Part shown: positions 46,600 to 58,582 of the stretch, one piece after another
How positions within the stretch are numbered: the stretch's first letter is position 1
Layout: the number at the start of each line of letters is the position of its first letter
Assembly: GCA_020284085.1 (NCBI GenBank)
Contig: JACEVL010000104.1
Coordinates: 124,001-188,000 of the forward strand
Reading direction: 5' to 3'
DNA from: Aporrectodea caliginosa
Lineage: Eukaryota > Annelida > Clitellata > Crassiclitellata > Lumbricidae
Length of the DNA: 64,000 nucleotides
Program-made: the position numbers and the translations under genes
Notes under the pieces: generated by a model
What the model saw: the letters and a program-made list of their open reading frames with translations, nothing else
Told to the model about the DNA's origin: nothing
Database searches by the model: none

Positions 46600-48600
46600 A
46601 CCATCATAAAACCTTCAAATTCCAGCACGTCAAATTCATATTGCTCTCGTTACACTGAGATATTCTGAGTTGTGTGAGTTGTAGTATTTTGATTTCCATC
46701 CAGTCACCGATATTGACAATGCAGCTCATTGAGAGGGATCGTAGAGAGTGGATCATGGACACTGATGAAATCAGGACCTCAGGAGTTATAAACCGGTGAG
46801 TTATCCACATAGTGATGTTTGTGACCATAGACCTGTGAGTCATCCGCATGGTATCATGCCAACCATGCTTGAATATCATAGTTAAGATGTCGGTAGTATC
46901 GAGGAGGAGAAGAATGGGTGATAGGACTGAGCTTGACGAACGCCACAGGTGCCTAAGGATAGTGGCTGTGAAAAAATAGGAGCAGTGCAGACACTTTGCT
47001 GTCTGTCAGTAAGGTAGAACGTCATCCACTCTAGTGCGCTTGATGATACGCCAAAAGACAGGTGCTGTCGCTACAGAACAACGCCATACAACAATTGTCA
47101 TTCTTCATCTACTTGAGAGGGGATCGTAGAAATTGCAATGATGAAATCAGGAAGACATAAATAGTGAGTCATCCGCAGATAACATCATCGGTAATTGGCT
47201 TTTGTATCCAATACTGAGAAAACACGTGATTTGAAACATGACTCCTTAAACGCCCTTGACCTTTTGATAAATCTGCACACGTGAGCATTTTGAGAAAGCC
47301 CTCACGATAGTCGGAAAACTACAGTGCAGACACTTTGTGTCATGCTGTATGAGAGAACGTCACCATTTTCGCATGGATCGCTTTTCCAATACTGTGCACA
47401 ACAATCTGGTATGTTTGAAACAGTCATTAATCATCTACTTCTGAAATTGCGCCATTAAAGACTATCTCACGTCTGTGCAACTAAGTGAACACGTTGAGCT
47501 TAATATGAATGCGCACAAAGATTACACGTGTAGGCAGACTGTTTGACTCCATCAGACGATATGCAACTCGGTTCAACATAAAATACGGCAAAATGTCGTT
47601 TGGCTAATTCTGCTTCATTCGTAGGCTACTGGCTGATGCCTCTGTTTCCGTCCTATTACACTATTTCAACTGTCATTCACATCAGTCGCAAAGATTGTTT
47701 TCAAACTAGATATGACTAAAAATTCTCTGTCCAGCGCTCATACGAGGCCTTGAAGTTAAAGAATGTCACATTCATATTGCGCTCTTTGCAGTGCAAATTT
47801 ATGATTTGAGTGAATTAAGCTGCAGTAGATTGATTTCCAACCAGTCAACTATGCAACTCTGGTCATTGCAGCTCATTGAGAGGGATCGCAGATGCTGGAC
47901 ATCGTTGAAATCAAGACCTCTGAAGTCATGGACCTGGGTTTTAATTATGGCACAGAGATGACCATACCGACCAGATTTGCATATCATGGTAAAGATGTCG
48001 GTTGTATCAAGGAGGAAATGAATGGGTCATAGGACTACGCCTTGAGGAACGGAGGTAAGGATAGTGGCTGTGCAAGAAGAGGGGAACATGGCGGACACTT
48101 TGCTGTCTGTCAGTCAGGTAGAACGCATCCACTCTCGTGCATTTGATGTCATAAAACAAAACAGGTGCAGTCGCTGGAGCAGAACGTAGCGTTAGACTGT
48201 GTCGAAGGCAGTCATTAATCATCCACATAGGATATTGCGCCATTAAAAAATACATATATTAAGGCAATTCCAAATGTGAACGCAAATTAATATCAGTGGC
48301 GATAGGCCTTTGTAGTCAATCCTGTGACACGTGCTATATTGAAACATGACTCAAGATTAAAACGCCCTTGACCTTACCATAAAACATGGTTGAGCCCAGC
48401 CCCGTGAGAGGCTGCTCGGCTGGGCCTCAAACCGGGGGCGCTATAGCGACGGACTGTTTTGAAAGCCCCCTCCTCACACTACTACACGTCAAACGCCAGG
48501 TGCAGTCGCTGGAGCAGAACGTCATTAATCATCTACTTCGGAAATTGCGCCATTAAAGACCGACATTTCGGCAATTACAAACGTAACTACAATGCTGAGA
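46600..48600 (-). pseudogene. L2-like LINE RT debris, right-arm counterpart
   Basis: Minus-strand units corresponding to those at 32226-34195, for example GATCATGGACAC...GATGAAATCAGGACCTC, and the AGGTAGAACG-CATCCACT block near 47030, 48115 and 48500. All units carry stops. Confidence 0.6.
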
Positions 48601-49680
48601 CGAATGAGGTCTGTTTCTCCGGTCTCTCCTAGAGGATGTGACTCGCCATCTTGTGTAGGCCTAAAGTTGAATTAATTTCTGCAATGTCGCCTTTGCTGGC
48701 TTGCCATAGCGGAGTATCATTAGGCTTCAGGCCGTTATCAACGCTGCTGCTAGTCTGGGTATGCGATTAAAAAAGTTCGACCACATTTACAACCGCGATA
48801 CAAGATCAGCTTTAGAGGGTCAGAATCAGCGAGCACGTCAATCAGCGAGCACGTCAATTTCAAACTTTTTATCCTGGTGCATAAAATGTCTTAACAACTT
48901 ATTACGATTACGATGAAAATAACTTTTGCACTATTTGCGATCAATTTCGACTTTTTCAGCAAGTTGTCCTTTCTGGGTTTTGGTACATGTTTTGTTCTAG
49001 ATCGTTTAGTTTTCTACTTTCTAAACAGCGCAAGTAAACTTAGTTCACGTATTTCATCAAGAATGTCCTTCACCTAACATTTCATAAAATTGTGTTACTC
49101 TGCTACACAGTTCAGAGAAATCAATACCAACGTCGGCTGTAGGCCTAGTCATACGCGTGTTTATTGCCAATTACTTTCCTTTATTTCTTCATTTATTCCT
49201 TATCGCAACTAGTAGAAATTAATCGGAGAAGCCCTCCTCTACCCTAACCTCAGAGGCATAAACTGTTATTAGGACCCGAGCACACAAGAATGGTAGGCAT
49301 GATGATACTGATAGCGGCTTTCAAATTAATGCCGTAAAGTTTTAGTATTACGTTTTGATGAAAGAAATATTTTTCAGGTTTCAGTCAAAATCAATAATTC
49401 ACATTAGAAGCACATGTGAACGATTGTTCTGGTCGACTGCCACGTATACATCTTGGTCAACGGAGGCGTACGGACTTGTATCCGTCATCTGGCCTAGGGA
49501 CATCTTCGAGCTTACTGACTTCTTGGCAGGATTCCGTTCAATTGCTCGTTTGATGTGGGACTAACTGCACTTGTAAGGAACCTCTCAGAAGAGCAGCTGT
49601 GTACGCAGATATATGTCAAAATTAATTCTTCGCATTAGAAATATATATAATATATATATATATGACCGTTTCTTCTGTTC
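48601..49680. other. Right-arm sequence, no gene
   Basis: Mirrors about 31440-32400. A 16-bp word (AATCAGCGAGCACGTC) is duplicated at 48825-48857 only in this arm. The frame 49355-49564 is unsupported. Confidence 0.45.
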
Positions 49681-49682
49681 AG

Positions 49683-50590
49683 ATGTAGGCCTAATGTAAT
49701 GTGTAATGTAATGCAACAGAACACTTGTAAAGCAAATGCTAAGATAACTCGGAGGCGCTCTGTACGCAGGTGTAAGGTTGATGGAAAACGGTGTATGATG
49801 TCAGACCTGTATTGCTCGCCTGTGTGGTGGGGCTTTGCGAGAGTGCAGGAATGGGAGGCCCTTGAGGGAATTATCCGAAGGTTGGTACGCCAGGGGTACT
49901 TACCTTTATCTTCTGTCTCATTTGAGACTCTCTGCAGCAATGCGGATACTAGACTCTTTGCTTGTATTCTGCATAATCCTTGTCATGTATTGCATAAATT
50001 GTTACCGCCGATCAAGCAATAACTACTCCCTGCGGCCACGGTCCCATAACCGTGAGCTTCCCATGTTTGACAACCTGTCTCAGAAATGCTTCGGAGAATT
50101 TGCCCGGATCCTATACAAATAACCTATGTTTTCCCTAGATCTGGCTATTTAAACCCTTCATTTTACCCTATGATTAGCCCTAGCTCTTCTTCCTCTATGT
50201 TCCCTGATGTACAATATGGCCTCTCATTCAATTCTTTGGTTGCATGTATATATAAATTTTGTTTATTTGTTTGAATGTATTAATCTTGCTATGTACAGTG
50301 CTGTGCGTTTGCTAGCGCTTCTCAATAAAGGAAATACTTACTTAATTACTTACTATAGCCACGTTTGGTGTTTACACTCCATTGGCGTCACCTGAATAGC
50401 TGTGAAAAGTAGTTCATTTATTTCAGCAAACATGTCCTTCGAAGAAGAAGAGAAGAGCAGTCCTTTAAGCTAATCCTCAGGCAGCCATTGGTATGAAGTG
50501 TTGGCGACTTAATTTTCTTAGCCTCGGTTTATGCAAGTGGGTGGCCAGTCCTCACCCATCGAGCACCCACGCTAACCTGACATTAAATGT
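49683..50590 (-). mobile_element. SINE, second family, split by a LINE
   Basis: The minus-strand SINE runs from 50590 to 50354 and resumes at 49807-49683. The corresponding uninterrupted sequence is in the copy at 31095-31437. The insertion point lies between GATGTCAGACC and TATAGCC. Confidence 0.75.
49808..50353 (+). mobile_element. 5-prime-truncated LINE copy
   Basis: Nearly identical to 9268-9793: the frame for LYCSPVWWGFARVQEWEALEG continues to NPCHVLHKLLPPIKQ. A few indels break the last part. The tail is AATAAAGGAAATACTTACTTAATTACTT. Confidence 0.9.
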
Positions 50591-50987
50591 GTGTTTGATG
50601 TTTCCAATGGTGCACTTTCTTATGGCAAATCAATAGCAACATCTGGCTCTAATAGCACGTATGACTAACTCAGCCCCTGAGCTGGTCTCGCGCGAATGTT
50701 CTGCTTTTTATCGGACAAATAGTTCACGTAGTCTAGTAAAAGCGTCGTTGATCTGAGCAACGTGTGACTCTAAGAGCACGTGTGACTAATCGAGCCTCTT
50801 AGCAGGTCACGCGTAGGATGGCAGACATGATGGCGACGTTTAGATTAATGCTATTAACAGAATTATTTCTTTAAATATTGCGTTTTGATGACAGAGATAT
50901 TGTCGGGTTTCAGTCAAAATTAATTCTTCGCATTACAAATATATATATAATATATATATATATGAACGTTTCTTCTGTTCAGATGTA

Positions 50988-51415
50988 ATTGTATTGTACT
51001 GTATTTGATCATTTATAAAACGCTTCTCATAGCATAAGCCTTTCAGAAGCGCTCCCAGTGCGAGGTACTCCGAGGAAAAAGGAAGGTTTTAAGGTGAGAG
51101 AAAGAGGTAGAGATGCTACTAGAGAGGATTGTAGAGCGTAGAGAAGGAGGAAGTCGATTCCATAGAGAGAGAGACCTATGCACACAAAGGACCTAGATTG
51201 AGCCATTGTGGTCCTAACACGGAGAACAAAAAGGTCAAGGCGGTCAGAGGATCTGAGAGGACGCTTTGACGTGGCAGTGAGGGGGCGGAGAATTTGGTGA
51301 CAAAGATATTTTCGAACAAGACCCAGTTGAGATTTGAGCATGAGAATGAGAACTTTGAATTGGATGCGCACAGAGAGAGAAACTATAGGCAACTAGGCAA
51401 CCACCTTCTGTAATG
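50988..51415 (-). pseudogene. CR1/L2-like LINE C-terminus
   Basis: Minus strand: VRIQFKVLILMLKSQLGL, RPLRSSDRLDLFVLRVRTTMAQSRSF and FFLGVPRTGSASE. Same family as the LINE ending at 6392 (shared TTMAQ-RTF block) and the same ACAAT-type tail at 50990. Confidence 0.85.
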
Positions 51416-51599
51416 AACACTGTCACCACCTCAACGTGACCTTTGATTAATAATCTGCGACATATAAGCAGATGGGTGGCCTATGAATTACAGCAGGTCA
51501 TCATCAGCATAGTGATAAACCCAGGGTTAATTATTATTATAACTATATTATTAATTATACTACGCAGCTTTTAAGAAGAGGGCAGGAAAATGTTTCAAC

Positions 51600-51800
51600 C
51601 TTTCTTCATAAGCATGTAACGTAATGTAATGTAACACTTGTAAAGCGAATGCTAAGAGCCCCTCGGTGGCGCTGTGTACGCAGCTGTAAGTCAGATGGAA
51701 AACGGTGTGTGATGTCACACCGCTAGCCACGTAAGGTGTTCACACGCTAGTGGCACTACCGTACCTGAATAGCTGTGAACAATAGTTAATATATTCCAGC
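51600..51800 (-). mobile_element. SINE, second family, 3-prime half
   Basis: TGTAATGTAATGTAACACTTGTAAAGCG, then CGGTGGCGCTGTGTACGCAG, corresponds to the end of the copy at 30282-30737. Cut off by the piggyBac-like insertion at 51822. Confidence 0.75.
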
Positions 51801-51821
51801 AAACATTCATTTAAGGCTTAA

Positions 51822-53600
51822 CCCTCAGGCTACCGGTGTATTTAGTTGTACATTATGTGAATGCACCTCGAAATTACATAACTTTTAACAAAGAAACCGA
51901 TAATTAGCGATATTTTATATTATTGCGTACATCTTGTACTTGTTAGATAAACAAACATAAGATTATGTGTCTTTTGTAACTGATCTATGTATCCAAGATA
52001 CACACATGCATCCCTACACATGTTTATATACGTATAAATATACATCCATATATATATATATCCATACATATATATACAGGGTGGGCCAGTAGGAATGCAA
52101 CTAATTTGAATGGATATAACTTGAACAATTGTTATCTGAACATCGTGCCCAATATACTAAATTGAAAGTAATCATCCACTCTACGTTGTTATATAACTTC
52201 CGTGCGGCGCACACCTCTCAATTTTGAATGTAAATATTGAACATCATGGCACCGCTCACGGAAGATGGTTGAATTTTAATCCGAATTTTAAGAGCAGAAA
52301 AAGGATACAATGAACATGAGATGATGATAGAATTCCCTTCTAGAAAAGGGAATAAATATCCTCTATCTACATGTACATCGATTGATTAAACAAATTGATG
52401 CTACGGGAACGTCTAACAGCCGCAACTGTAGTCGCAAGCGTTATGCGCGCACAGCTGCGAAACATTGCACCAAGTCCAAGAGTTAATTTGCAGCCAAGAC
52501 AACAATCCAGGGACGAGTAAGAGTCCGAGAGAAATTGAGCGTGCGACCGGAATTTCACGCAGTACTGTTAGGCGCATTGCTAAACATGACCTCAACCTCA
52601 AAGTCTATCGTCGACATGAGGTTCAGAAATTGTCTGATGCCGATTCGATAAAACGTCTAGCCGCCTGCAAACGACTCAAGAAGCGAATGACAGAACATGG
52701 TTCACAGACGAGAAGTCTGAGTTATAGAGTTTCAAGATATTAATTGTTAGTGCTAAGTGATTGTTTAGAATTGACATCTTCAGTTTCAGACTTCTGTTTT
52801 TTCTTGCAGTTTTATGGCAAGAAAATGGCACATCGAATATTAATAGCATTATTTCAAAACGTCGTAATAGTATCTCGTAGATATTTTGCAGAATGATAAA
52901 ATGGATAATTATCTTCAATCTGATATATTTGACAAGACGCTCAGATAAAAAGTATTCAAGTTATAAGGCGTCAAAGTTGTTGCATTCCTACTGGCCCACC
53001 CTGTATATATCGGTTTACGTTGTGATGCTGCATTCAGCCATTTTCACAGATTACGCGTATTATTATTTATTTTGATCACTTCCTGGTACCCAAAAGACAA
53101 ACATGTAAGTCTGCAAATGAAGCCCTGCATTCCCTCTAAAGAATGGTATATTTGTTTCTCTTCCAGGAAGATATATGCATACGCTACAGACAAAAAACTA
53201 AAGGCGAATGCTTGCATTCAGCCATTTTTCACGCATATTACGCGTATTATTATTTATTTTGATCACTTCCGGTTTTCAAAAGACAAACATATAAGTATGC
53301 GAATGAAGCCCTACATTCCCTCTAAAGAATGGTATATTTGTTTCTATTCTAGGAAGAATAGCCAATAAGCTATAGTCGAAAATCTAAGGGGGTGGTATCC
53401 AACCCCTCTGGTACCTCGGGTATATCGGGTACAACATTTGAATGGCGTGGGCTACCACCATGAGGTTTACCTCAACATGTGCGCCAATGAATCTGCTACA
53501 GCCACCTAAAATGTAAAAATTATATTCCATATGAAAAATTTTTATGCATAAAAACGTAGGCGGGGTGGTAACCACCACCACCCCCTTGGTATCCCGAGGG
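51822..53600. mobile_element. piggyBac-like MITE, second copy, carrying a mariner-like insert
   Basis: TTAA at 51818-51821 and 53601-53604. Ends CCCTCAGGCTACC and (reversed) CCCTCGGGATACC. Reverse orientation relative to 22870-23958. Removing 52077-53003 makes it collinear with that copy. Confidence 0.85.
52077..53003 (+). mobile_element. Tc1/mariner-like element, internally deleted
   Basis: Terminal inverted repeats CAGGGTGGGCCAGTAGGAAT at both ends, flanked by TA within TATATA. Inside, 52465-52743 is open and contains SPREIERATGISRSTVRRIAKHD, a helix-turn-helix as in the N-terminus of mariner-type transposases, then LAACKRLKKRM. The upstream start region (MAPLTED) is in another frame with a stop. 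No catalytic D-D-E/D domain remains. Confidence 0.88.
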
Positions 53601-53673
53601 TTAAAGTTTAAGCTATCCCTCTGGCAGCCATGGGTATGAAGTGTTAGCGATTTCATTTTCTGAGCCTCGGTAT

Positions 53674-53752
53674 CAATCAATCAATCAATCAATCAATGAC
53701 ACTTGATATAGCGCCCCTTCAAGATATCTACTCAGAGGCGCTCAATAAGCAA
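53674..53752 (-). mobile_element. Very short LINE 3-prime tail insertion
   Basis: Reads, reversed, TTATTGAGCGCCTCTGAGTAG...GGCGCTATATCAAGTGTC(ATTG)n. GTAT on both sides is a possible target duplication. Confidence 0.65.
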
Positions 53753-53813
53753 GTATATGCAAGTGGGTGGCCAATCCTTTCCCTCGCCGTCTCATCTTCT
53801 CACCGACTGCGTA

Positions 53814-54449
53814 TATTATATATCTTCGTTTATTAGAACCAATCAGGCTGGCAAACCGCAGCTCAGTACATACAGGTTAAATGTATTAATATAAGAAAAG
53901 AAAAGAGGTTGAAAAGGCCTAGGCATTAGGATCACCGATTACAGGGTTAAGTTCTCGAGTTATGCTTTGATAAAGGGCTCTAGGTATAAAGTTTTTACCA
54001 TCCTTTGTTGGCAAGATGAAGTCATGACGGCGCGGCCTTAGGCTATAATGGCGTTTGATTGTTGGTGGAAATAGTCTGCGCAGGACGTGGGCCTCATTCC
54101 ATATAACCGCCGACAACAGCCGATCATCGGCCGTCCTTGCCATCTCGTCCGCAGAGGGCGAATCCATCCGGAGATAACCCATTCGCCTTGTTCTTATAAG
54201 AAACTTCTCGATTCTGCTTCTATCCTCGGCTGAGGTGTATCCCCACCAGGTTGGGACATCATACATCAAACGAGAGATAGTGGTGGCATCAGTTACAACC
54301 TGCAGGGCCTCAGAGGATAGGCCGTGTGATCGTAGGGTCCGTAGTGCATGGAGGGAGCCTGAGCAAGAGGCCAAGATCTCATCGACGTGAGAGGTAGCTC
54401 TGAGATCCGATCGAATTGTGACGCCAAGGATCTTCATCGCAGTCACTAA
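53814..54449 (-). pseudogene. 5-prime-truncated LINE RT C-terminus
   Basis: An open minus frame of 181 codons: MKILGVTIRSDLRATSHVDE, LHALRTLRSHGLSSEALQVV, SRLMYDVPTWWGYTSAED and FPPTIKRHYSLRPRRHDF. Same clade as the LINE at 8.2 kb and the one at 12.4 kb. The 3-prime end is TAATAAACGAAGATATATAATATA. Confidence 0.88.
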
Positions 54450-54848
54450 GGTCAGTGTACTCAAAATAGCTGAGTTTGTTTGGGAGTGCAGGTGGAGCAG
54501 AAATCTCGAAGCAAATTTTTGCTCTGACGGGGTTTTGAATCCTCTACCTCTCGATTAACAGTCAAGCACGATAACCACCACACCACCGAGCATCCAGTTA
54601 AACTGACAATAAATGGGTGTTTGATGTTTGCAATGGTGCACTTTCTTATGGCAAATCAATAGCAACGTCTGGCTCTAAGAGCACGTATGACTAATCGAGC
54701 CTCTGAGCAGGTCACGCGTAGTGACACGTGTGCTTATTGCCAATAATTAATTCTATTATTAGTTTTTGATGACAGAAATATTGCCGGTTTGAGAGCAAAT
54801 TAATATTTTCTATGATATGTATAAGCATACATGTATTTCGTTGAGTTG

Positions 54849-54857
54849 CATAAAAGG
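54849..54857 (+). promoter_or_regulatory. TATA-like box of peptide locus C
   Basis: CATAAAAGG in the context GAGTTGCATAAAAGGCTCATTCTGCAGCAG. Locus A has TATAAAAGG at the same position. About 480 bp upstream of the ATG. Confidence 0.5.
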
Positions 54858-55331
54858 CTCATTCTGCAGCAGGTAATTCGTCAGTTTCTTTGCCATTTGG
54901 TGAAAGTTTGTTGAAACCTTGCCGAGTCGAAATCTGCAAATCTTCTTCTGAGACAAGTCGAGAACAAGGTGGATCAAGTGTTTTGTTCTTTCTTAGGGAA
55001 CTATAATTAGGATTTCTATAAGATAACAATTGATTTAATTGTCGTAAACAGCAGATTACTGGTTTTTCAGTTTTTTCCATTGGAATATAAAGTGTAATCA
55101 ATAAGTAGCAGGTCACACGAAGCAATTCAACTGAATTCTTCTTTCATTAAAATTGTTTTTTTCATGATCCCGATGTGAAGTACAAAACCATGAATGCGAT
55201 TTATTAAGAATTGTAATTTTTGGCTGAACTGTCGAACATACATGTAAACTCAAGCAATTTCGTCATGACATTCTGCCTTTACATCATTTGATAATAAAAT
55301 CTAATAACGTTGCAATGTCTTGGTATTTCAG

Positions 55332-55380
55332 ATGAAGACGTTCCTGGTGCTCGGATATTGCCTGCTGGTGATTGTCCATG
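55332..55380 (+). CDS. Peptide locus C, signal-peptide exon
   Basis: TATTTCAG|ATG start and a GTAAGG donor in phase 1, as in locus A. Encodes MKTFLVLGYCLLVIVH, two substitutions from locus A. Intron 1 (to 61119) is 5.7 kb against 1.5 kb in locus A, because of LINE, SINE and piggyBac-like insertions. The core exon downstream is frameshifted, so the locus as a whole may be decaying. Confidence 0.65.
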
Positions 55381-55418
55381 GTAAGGCAATGAACAATGTG
55401 ATAGATAAACAGTATTTT

Positions 55419-56150
55419 CTAATATAGCAGAATATCTTTTCTCTCTCCTCTTCTAAATTTCCCCATTTCAATTTGATAGTTGAAGTCTCCAATAATCAGG
55501 GACGTTTCCTTTTTAGCCATTTCCAGCAGTTTGCACATCCCCCGATCAGCTCCTTCGATGGCATCTGGTACCCTAAAGCAAACTCCAACCAGCATCTTAA
55601 GCCTGTTTAGTTGAATTTCACACCAGATGTTCTCTTTGAACGACTCTCTGCTCATATCACGTCTTTCTACTGCATCTACATTGTTCTCAACATATAGCAT
55701 CACTCCTCCAACGTGTCCAACTGATTTCTGATTAGCTCGATCATTTCTAAATAATCTGTATTCATCAAGAGCTAACTCACTATCTGTATTTTCTTGCTGT
55801 GTCCATGACTCTGCTATTCCAATTATGTCGGGTGACTCGTTATCTGCATAACATTCTAAACCTGCTCTTTATGTGATACAGTACGCATCAAATTTGCAAA
55901 CATGCACTTTAACATCTTACTATCCCAAGTTTCGTTATATCTCCTGTCTTCAATACCACACGTGCCTCTTGTTCTTTTATTGTCTTCGTTTCTGTGACAG
56001 TAAGTGTGTCCTTTTTGCTGCGCTAACCATCTTCCCACCAGGTTTAAGGTCAAGAAGACTTGTCTCGCTACCATGCCTGCACCTCGAGCATTCAGATGAA
56101 GACCATCTCTCCCCAATTGACCACCTTTCCAGGGATTGATTTCCATCTCG
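55419..56150 (-). pseudogene. CR1-type LINE: esterase tail and endonuclease
   Basis: Minus strand: GRDGLHLNARGAGMVARQVFLTLN (the catalytic-His end of an SGNH/esterase-like domain; RDGLHLN is its conserved motif), then, after frame changes, MLYVENNVDAVERRDMSRES, IWCEIQLNRLKMLVGVCFRVPD and LIIGDFNYQIE of an APE-type endonuclease. Homologous to 28676-29450 and in the same relation to the signal exon. Confidence 0.8.
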
Positions 56151-56311
56151 CACTATCTAACTTTAACTTTTGCGTAAATTTTCTTCAGTCTCCTGTTGAT
56201 CTCAACTCTTTTGCTGTCTTTGTCCTCGCTCAAGTCCTGCCGTGACAAAATACCCATTATCACAACTTCCATCTGTCTGTCCTCCTTCAGGCTCTGTGTC
56301 ATAATATTTTC

Positions 56312-56540
56312 GTTTATTCAAACAATCCGGTTGACAAACCGCAACCGGTTACAGTGTACAATTGTGCAATTGAAACAATTCACAAGAACACAAATGACAG
56401 AAGACATAAATCTTAACTACTAACAGAACAGACAGCCCGCGGCGCTAATAACAGCCTGCAAAGCATGTCCACCCTACGGGGCTCGAACTCGGTACCTCTA
56501 GCTCTCTGTGCCAGATGTTATTCAATGCGCTATCGCCTTT
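56312..56540 (-). mobile_element. tRNA-derived SINE sharing a LINE tail
   Basis: Minus strand has GCGCATTGAATAACATCTGG and a B-box-like GAGTTCGAGCCCCGTAGG, then an unrelated body. It ends TGCGGTTTGTCAACCGGATTGTTTGAATAAACG. That end matches the LINE 3-prime ends at 12380 and 53814. Confidence 0.7.
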
Positions 56541-57060
56541 GTATACTTGATCATCATCTCTTCCGTCTCAGCCATACGAAGATTGTTTTTGAAGATTTAC
56601 ACAATAACTGTGTCCTCCTTAACATCTCTCTTCTCAATCTAAGGAAGCACCTGGTCTGTTCTCGTTTCTGCCCTACAGAGTTAAAACCAGCACACTCTTT
56701 CTGCAGATTCCTCCCAACGTGGCTCACTAGCGAATATTCTACCAACGACAAAATGTCCTTCTTTGAGTGGCTACTACCTTGTCTGGTTTCTGCTCCTCCT
56801 TCTTTTCTGGGTCCTTCTTGCAGTTCCTTTTATCCGTTAGTTTTCCAGCATTCTTCAGGCTAATGGTTCTCTCCAAAGCACCTAGGTGCTTCATCACAGA
56901 CTTCAAGCTTTTCGTCACAGTTTCTAATCACCTCGCCACAGCCTCTGAGCTTATCGTCGCCGCTTCGGAGCATTTCCCCAGCTGCACACTCTTACTTCCA
57001 AGAACCATTGAAAGATTTGTAGATTATTCTTTTCAAACATCTTGGAAATACTGTATTACT

Positions 57061-57061
57061 A

Positions 57062-57149
<88 letters not shown>

Positions 57150-57150
57150 C
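57061..57150. repeat. (TAT)n microsatellite
   Basis: About 28 ATT units. Confidence 0.97.
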
Positions 57151-57434
57151 ATTTTTATTATTATACTAATATTGCTGACCTCATTTTGGTTTACACGAGA
57201 ATCACATTTATGTGTTGAGCGAACCTAACATTTAAATGTTTTGGCCCGCCATCTATCCTCGGCATTAAACGCATGCGTAAGTCATCCGCAATATTTTTTT
57301 AATAAAATGTTAGCTTGCCAAGGTGTGTGCTTGCGGTTTCATCCTATTGTGGGATTATGGGCGCAGTAAGAATGAATTTTTTCGGTGGCCGAATTCCCTG
57401 TTGTACATGCCATTGATTATTATTATTAGTCGTT

Positions 57435-57640
57435 TGCTCTTTCCCACTGCATAACCCCACCAGGCCGGGCCCGTATATAGCATCCTCGGTACCGTAGTTG
57501 CCCTGGTGACATCGTGCATCATTGTTCCCTTCATCCCGTGGTCACCCAGAACCAGTAGCGAGTACATTGCCTAGCCTGTGCGTTCATGTTGCTGACGTGT
57601 CGATAGAAACTGAGGCGTTCAGACATGATGACATCTTGGA
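57435..57640 (-). pseudogene. LINE RT scrap
   Basis: Minus strand MMHDVTRATTVPRMLYTGPAWWGYAV matches the C-terminal block of the 8.2 kb LINE clade. It may be the downstream part of the copy at 60395-60815, split by the insertions between them. Confidence 0.7.
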
Positions 57641-57674
57641 TTTTCATTTGGTCCACCCTTTTGATTCCCTGGGT

Positions 57675-58578
57675 TTTTGATGGTTCGTCTGCTTCCTGGT
57701 CCACCTGACTATCATTTCACTGCCCTTGTTACGATTCAATATCTACTGCACCTTTCCGCCCATAACGCAACCAGTATGCTGATGACTGTATTATTGTGAT
57801 CTTGGCTTCTAACATCTCCACTACAGATACAGAATTAGATCATATTAGTATCTGGGCTCTTAAATGTAATCTCCACCTGAACCACTCAAAATCCTGTGAG
57901 ATTGTATTTACCAAACCAAAGGTGAATCTTTTACAGGCCCCTCCAGTCCTGCCAGGAATTAAAAGGGTTGTGTCATTGAATATACTGGGTATTGATATTA
58001 CCGAAAAGTTCGGTTTTTCAGCGTATGTTCAAAGACTTTGCATTCGGACCAAGCAATCTCTCCATGCCCATCGTATTTTGATCTCACATGGGCTTTGGGG
58101 GACAGGCTTCATGATGTGTTCAGGGTTACCACTATCAACCGCATGCTATACTGTTCCCATTTATGGTGGAGCTTCGCCAGTAAGCAGGAACTTGACTCTT
58201 TGAGCGCGCTGGTCCGCAAGTTGGTACGCTTTGGTTTCCTTCCTAAATCTTTCCCCACCTTTGAGGAGCTTTGCAAGAAAGCTGACATAGACCTCTTTAT
58301 AAATATCTTAGCAAATACTAGCCACACCATCCACGACCTTCTCCCCCTGTCAATTGTACTGGTCATGACCACGTTCACATAACCGTGTTCTCTCTAGATC
58401 TGATTCCCTTACCAGGCGCGGCTTCTAAGCTAGGATGTTGTACAGTTAGACATCTGTTTCTAGTTGACTTAATTTTCCTCTAATTATCGTTTTCTTTACA
58501 CTGAAATTATTTCTGACTTTGTATGTAAAGCGCTGAGCGTTTGCTTGCGTTTAATAAAGAAATTTTTTACTGACTTAC
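57675..58578 (+). pseudogene. 5-prime-truncated LINE (RT C-terminal half)
   Basis: Starts around the catalytic box (QYADDCIIV near 57773), then TTDTELDHISIWALKCNLHLN, VVSLNILGIDITEKFGFS, a frame change near 58110, and INRMLYCSHLWWSFASKQEL to HTIHDLLPL. The tail is GCGTTTAATAAAGAA plus ACTTACTT. Shares its 3-prime end with 9804-9930. Confidence 0.88.
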
Positions 58579-58582
58579 TTAA

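Larger units (their letters stand above)
53605..54600 (-). mobile_element. SINE, second family, with two LINE insertions
   Basis: Minus-strand SINE interrupted at 53674-53752 by a LINE tail and at about 53814-54449 by a truncated LINE. The head (GGTGGTGTGGTGGTTATCGTGC, reversed) lies at 54590-54540. Confidence 0.8.

Noticed and set aside
52465..52743. A host helix-turn-helix regulator
   Set aside because: Lies between mariner-type terminal repeats and ends without a full domain. It is a transposase remnant.
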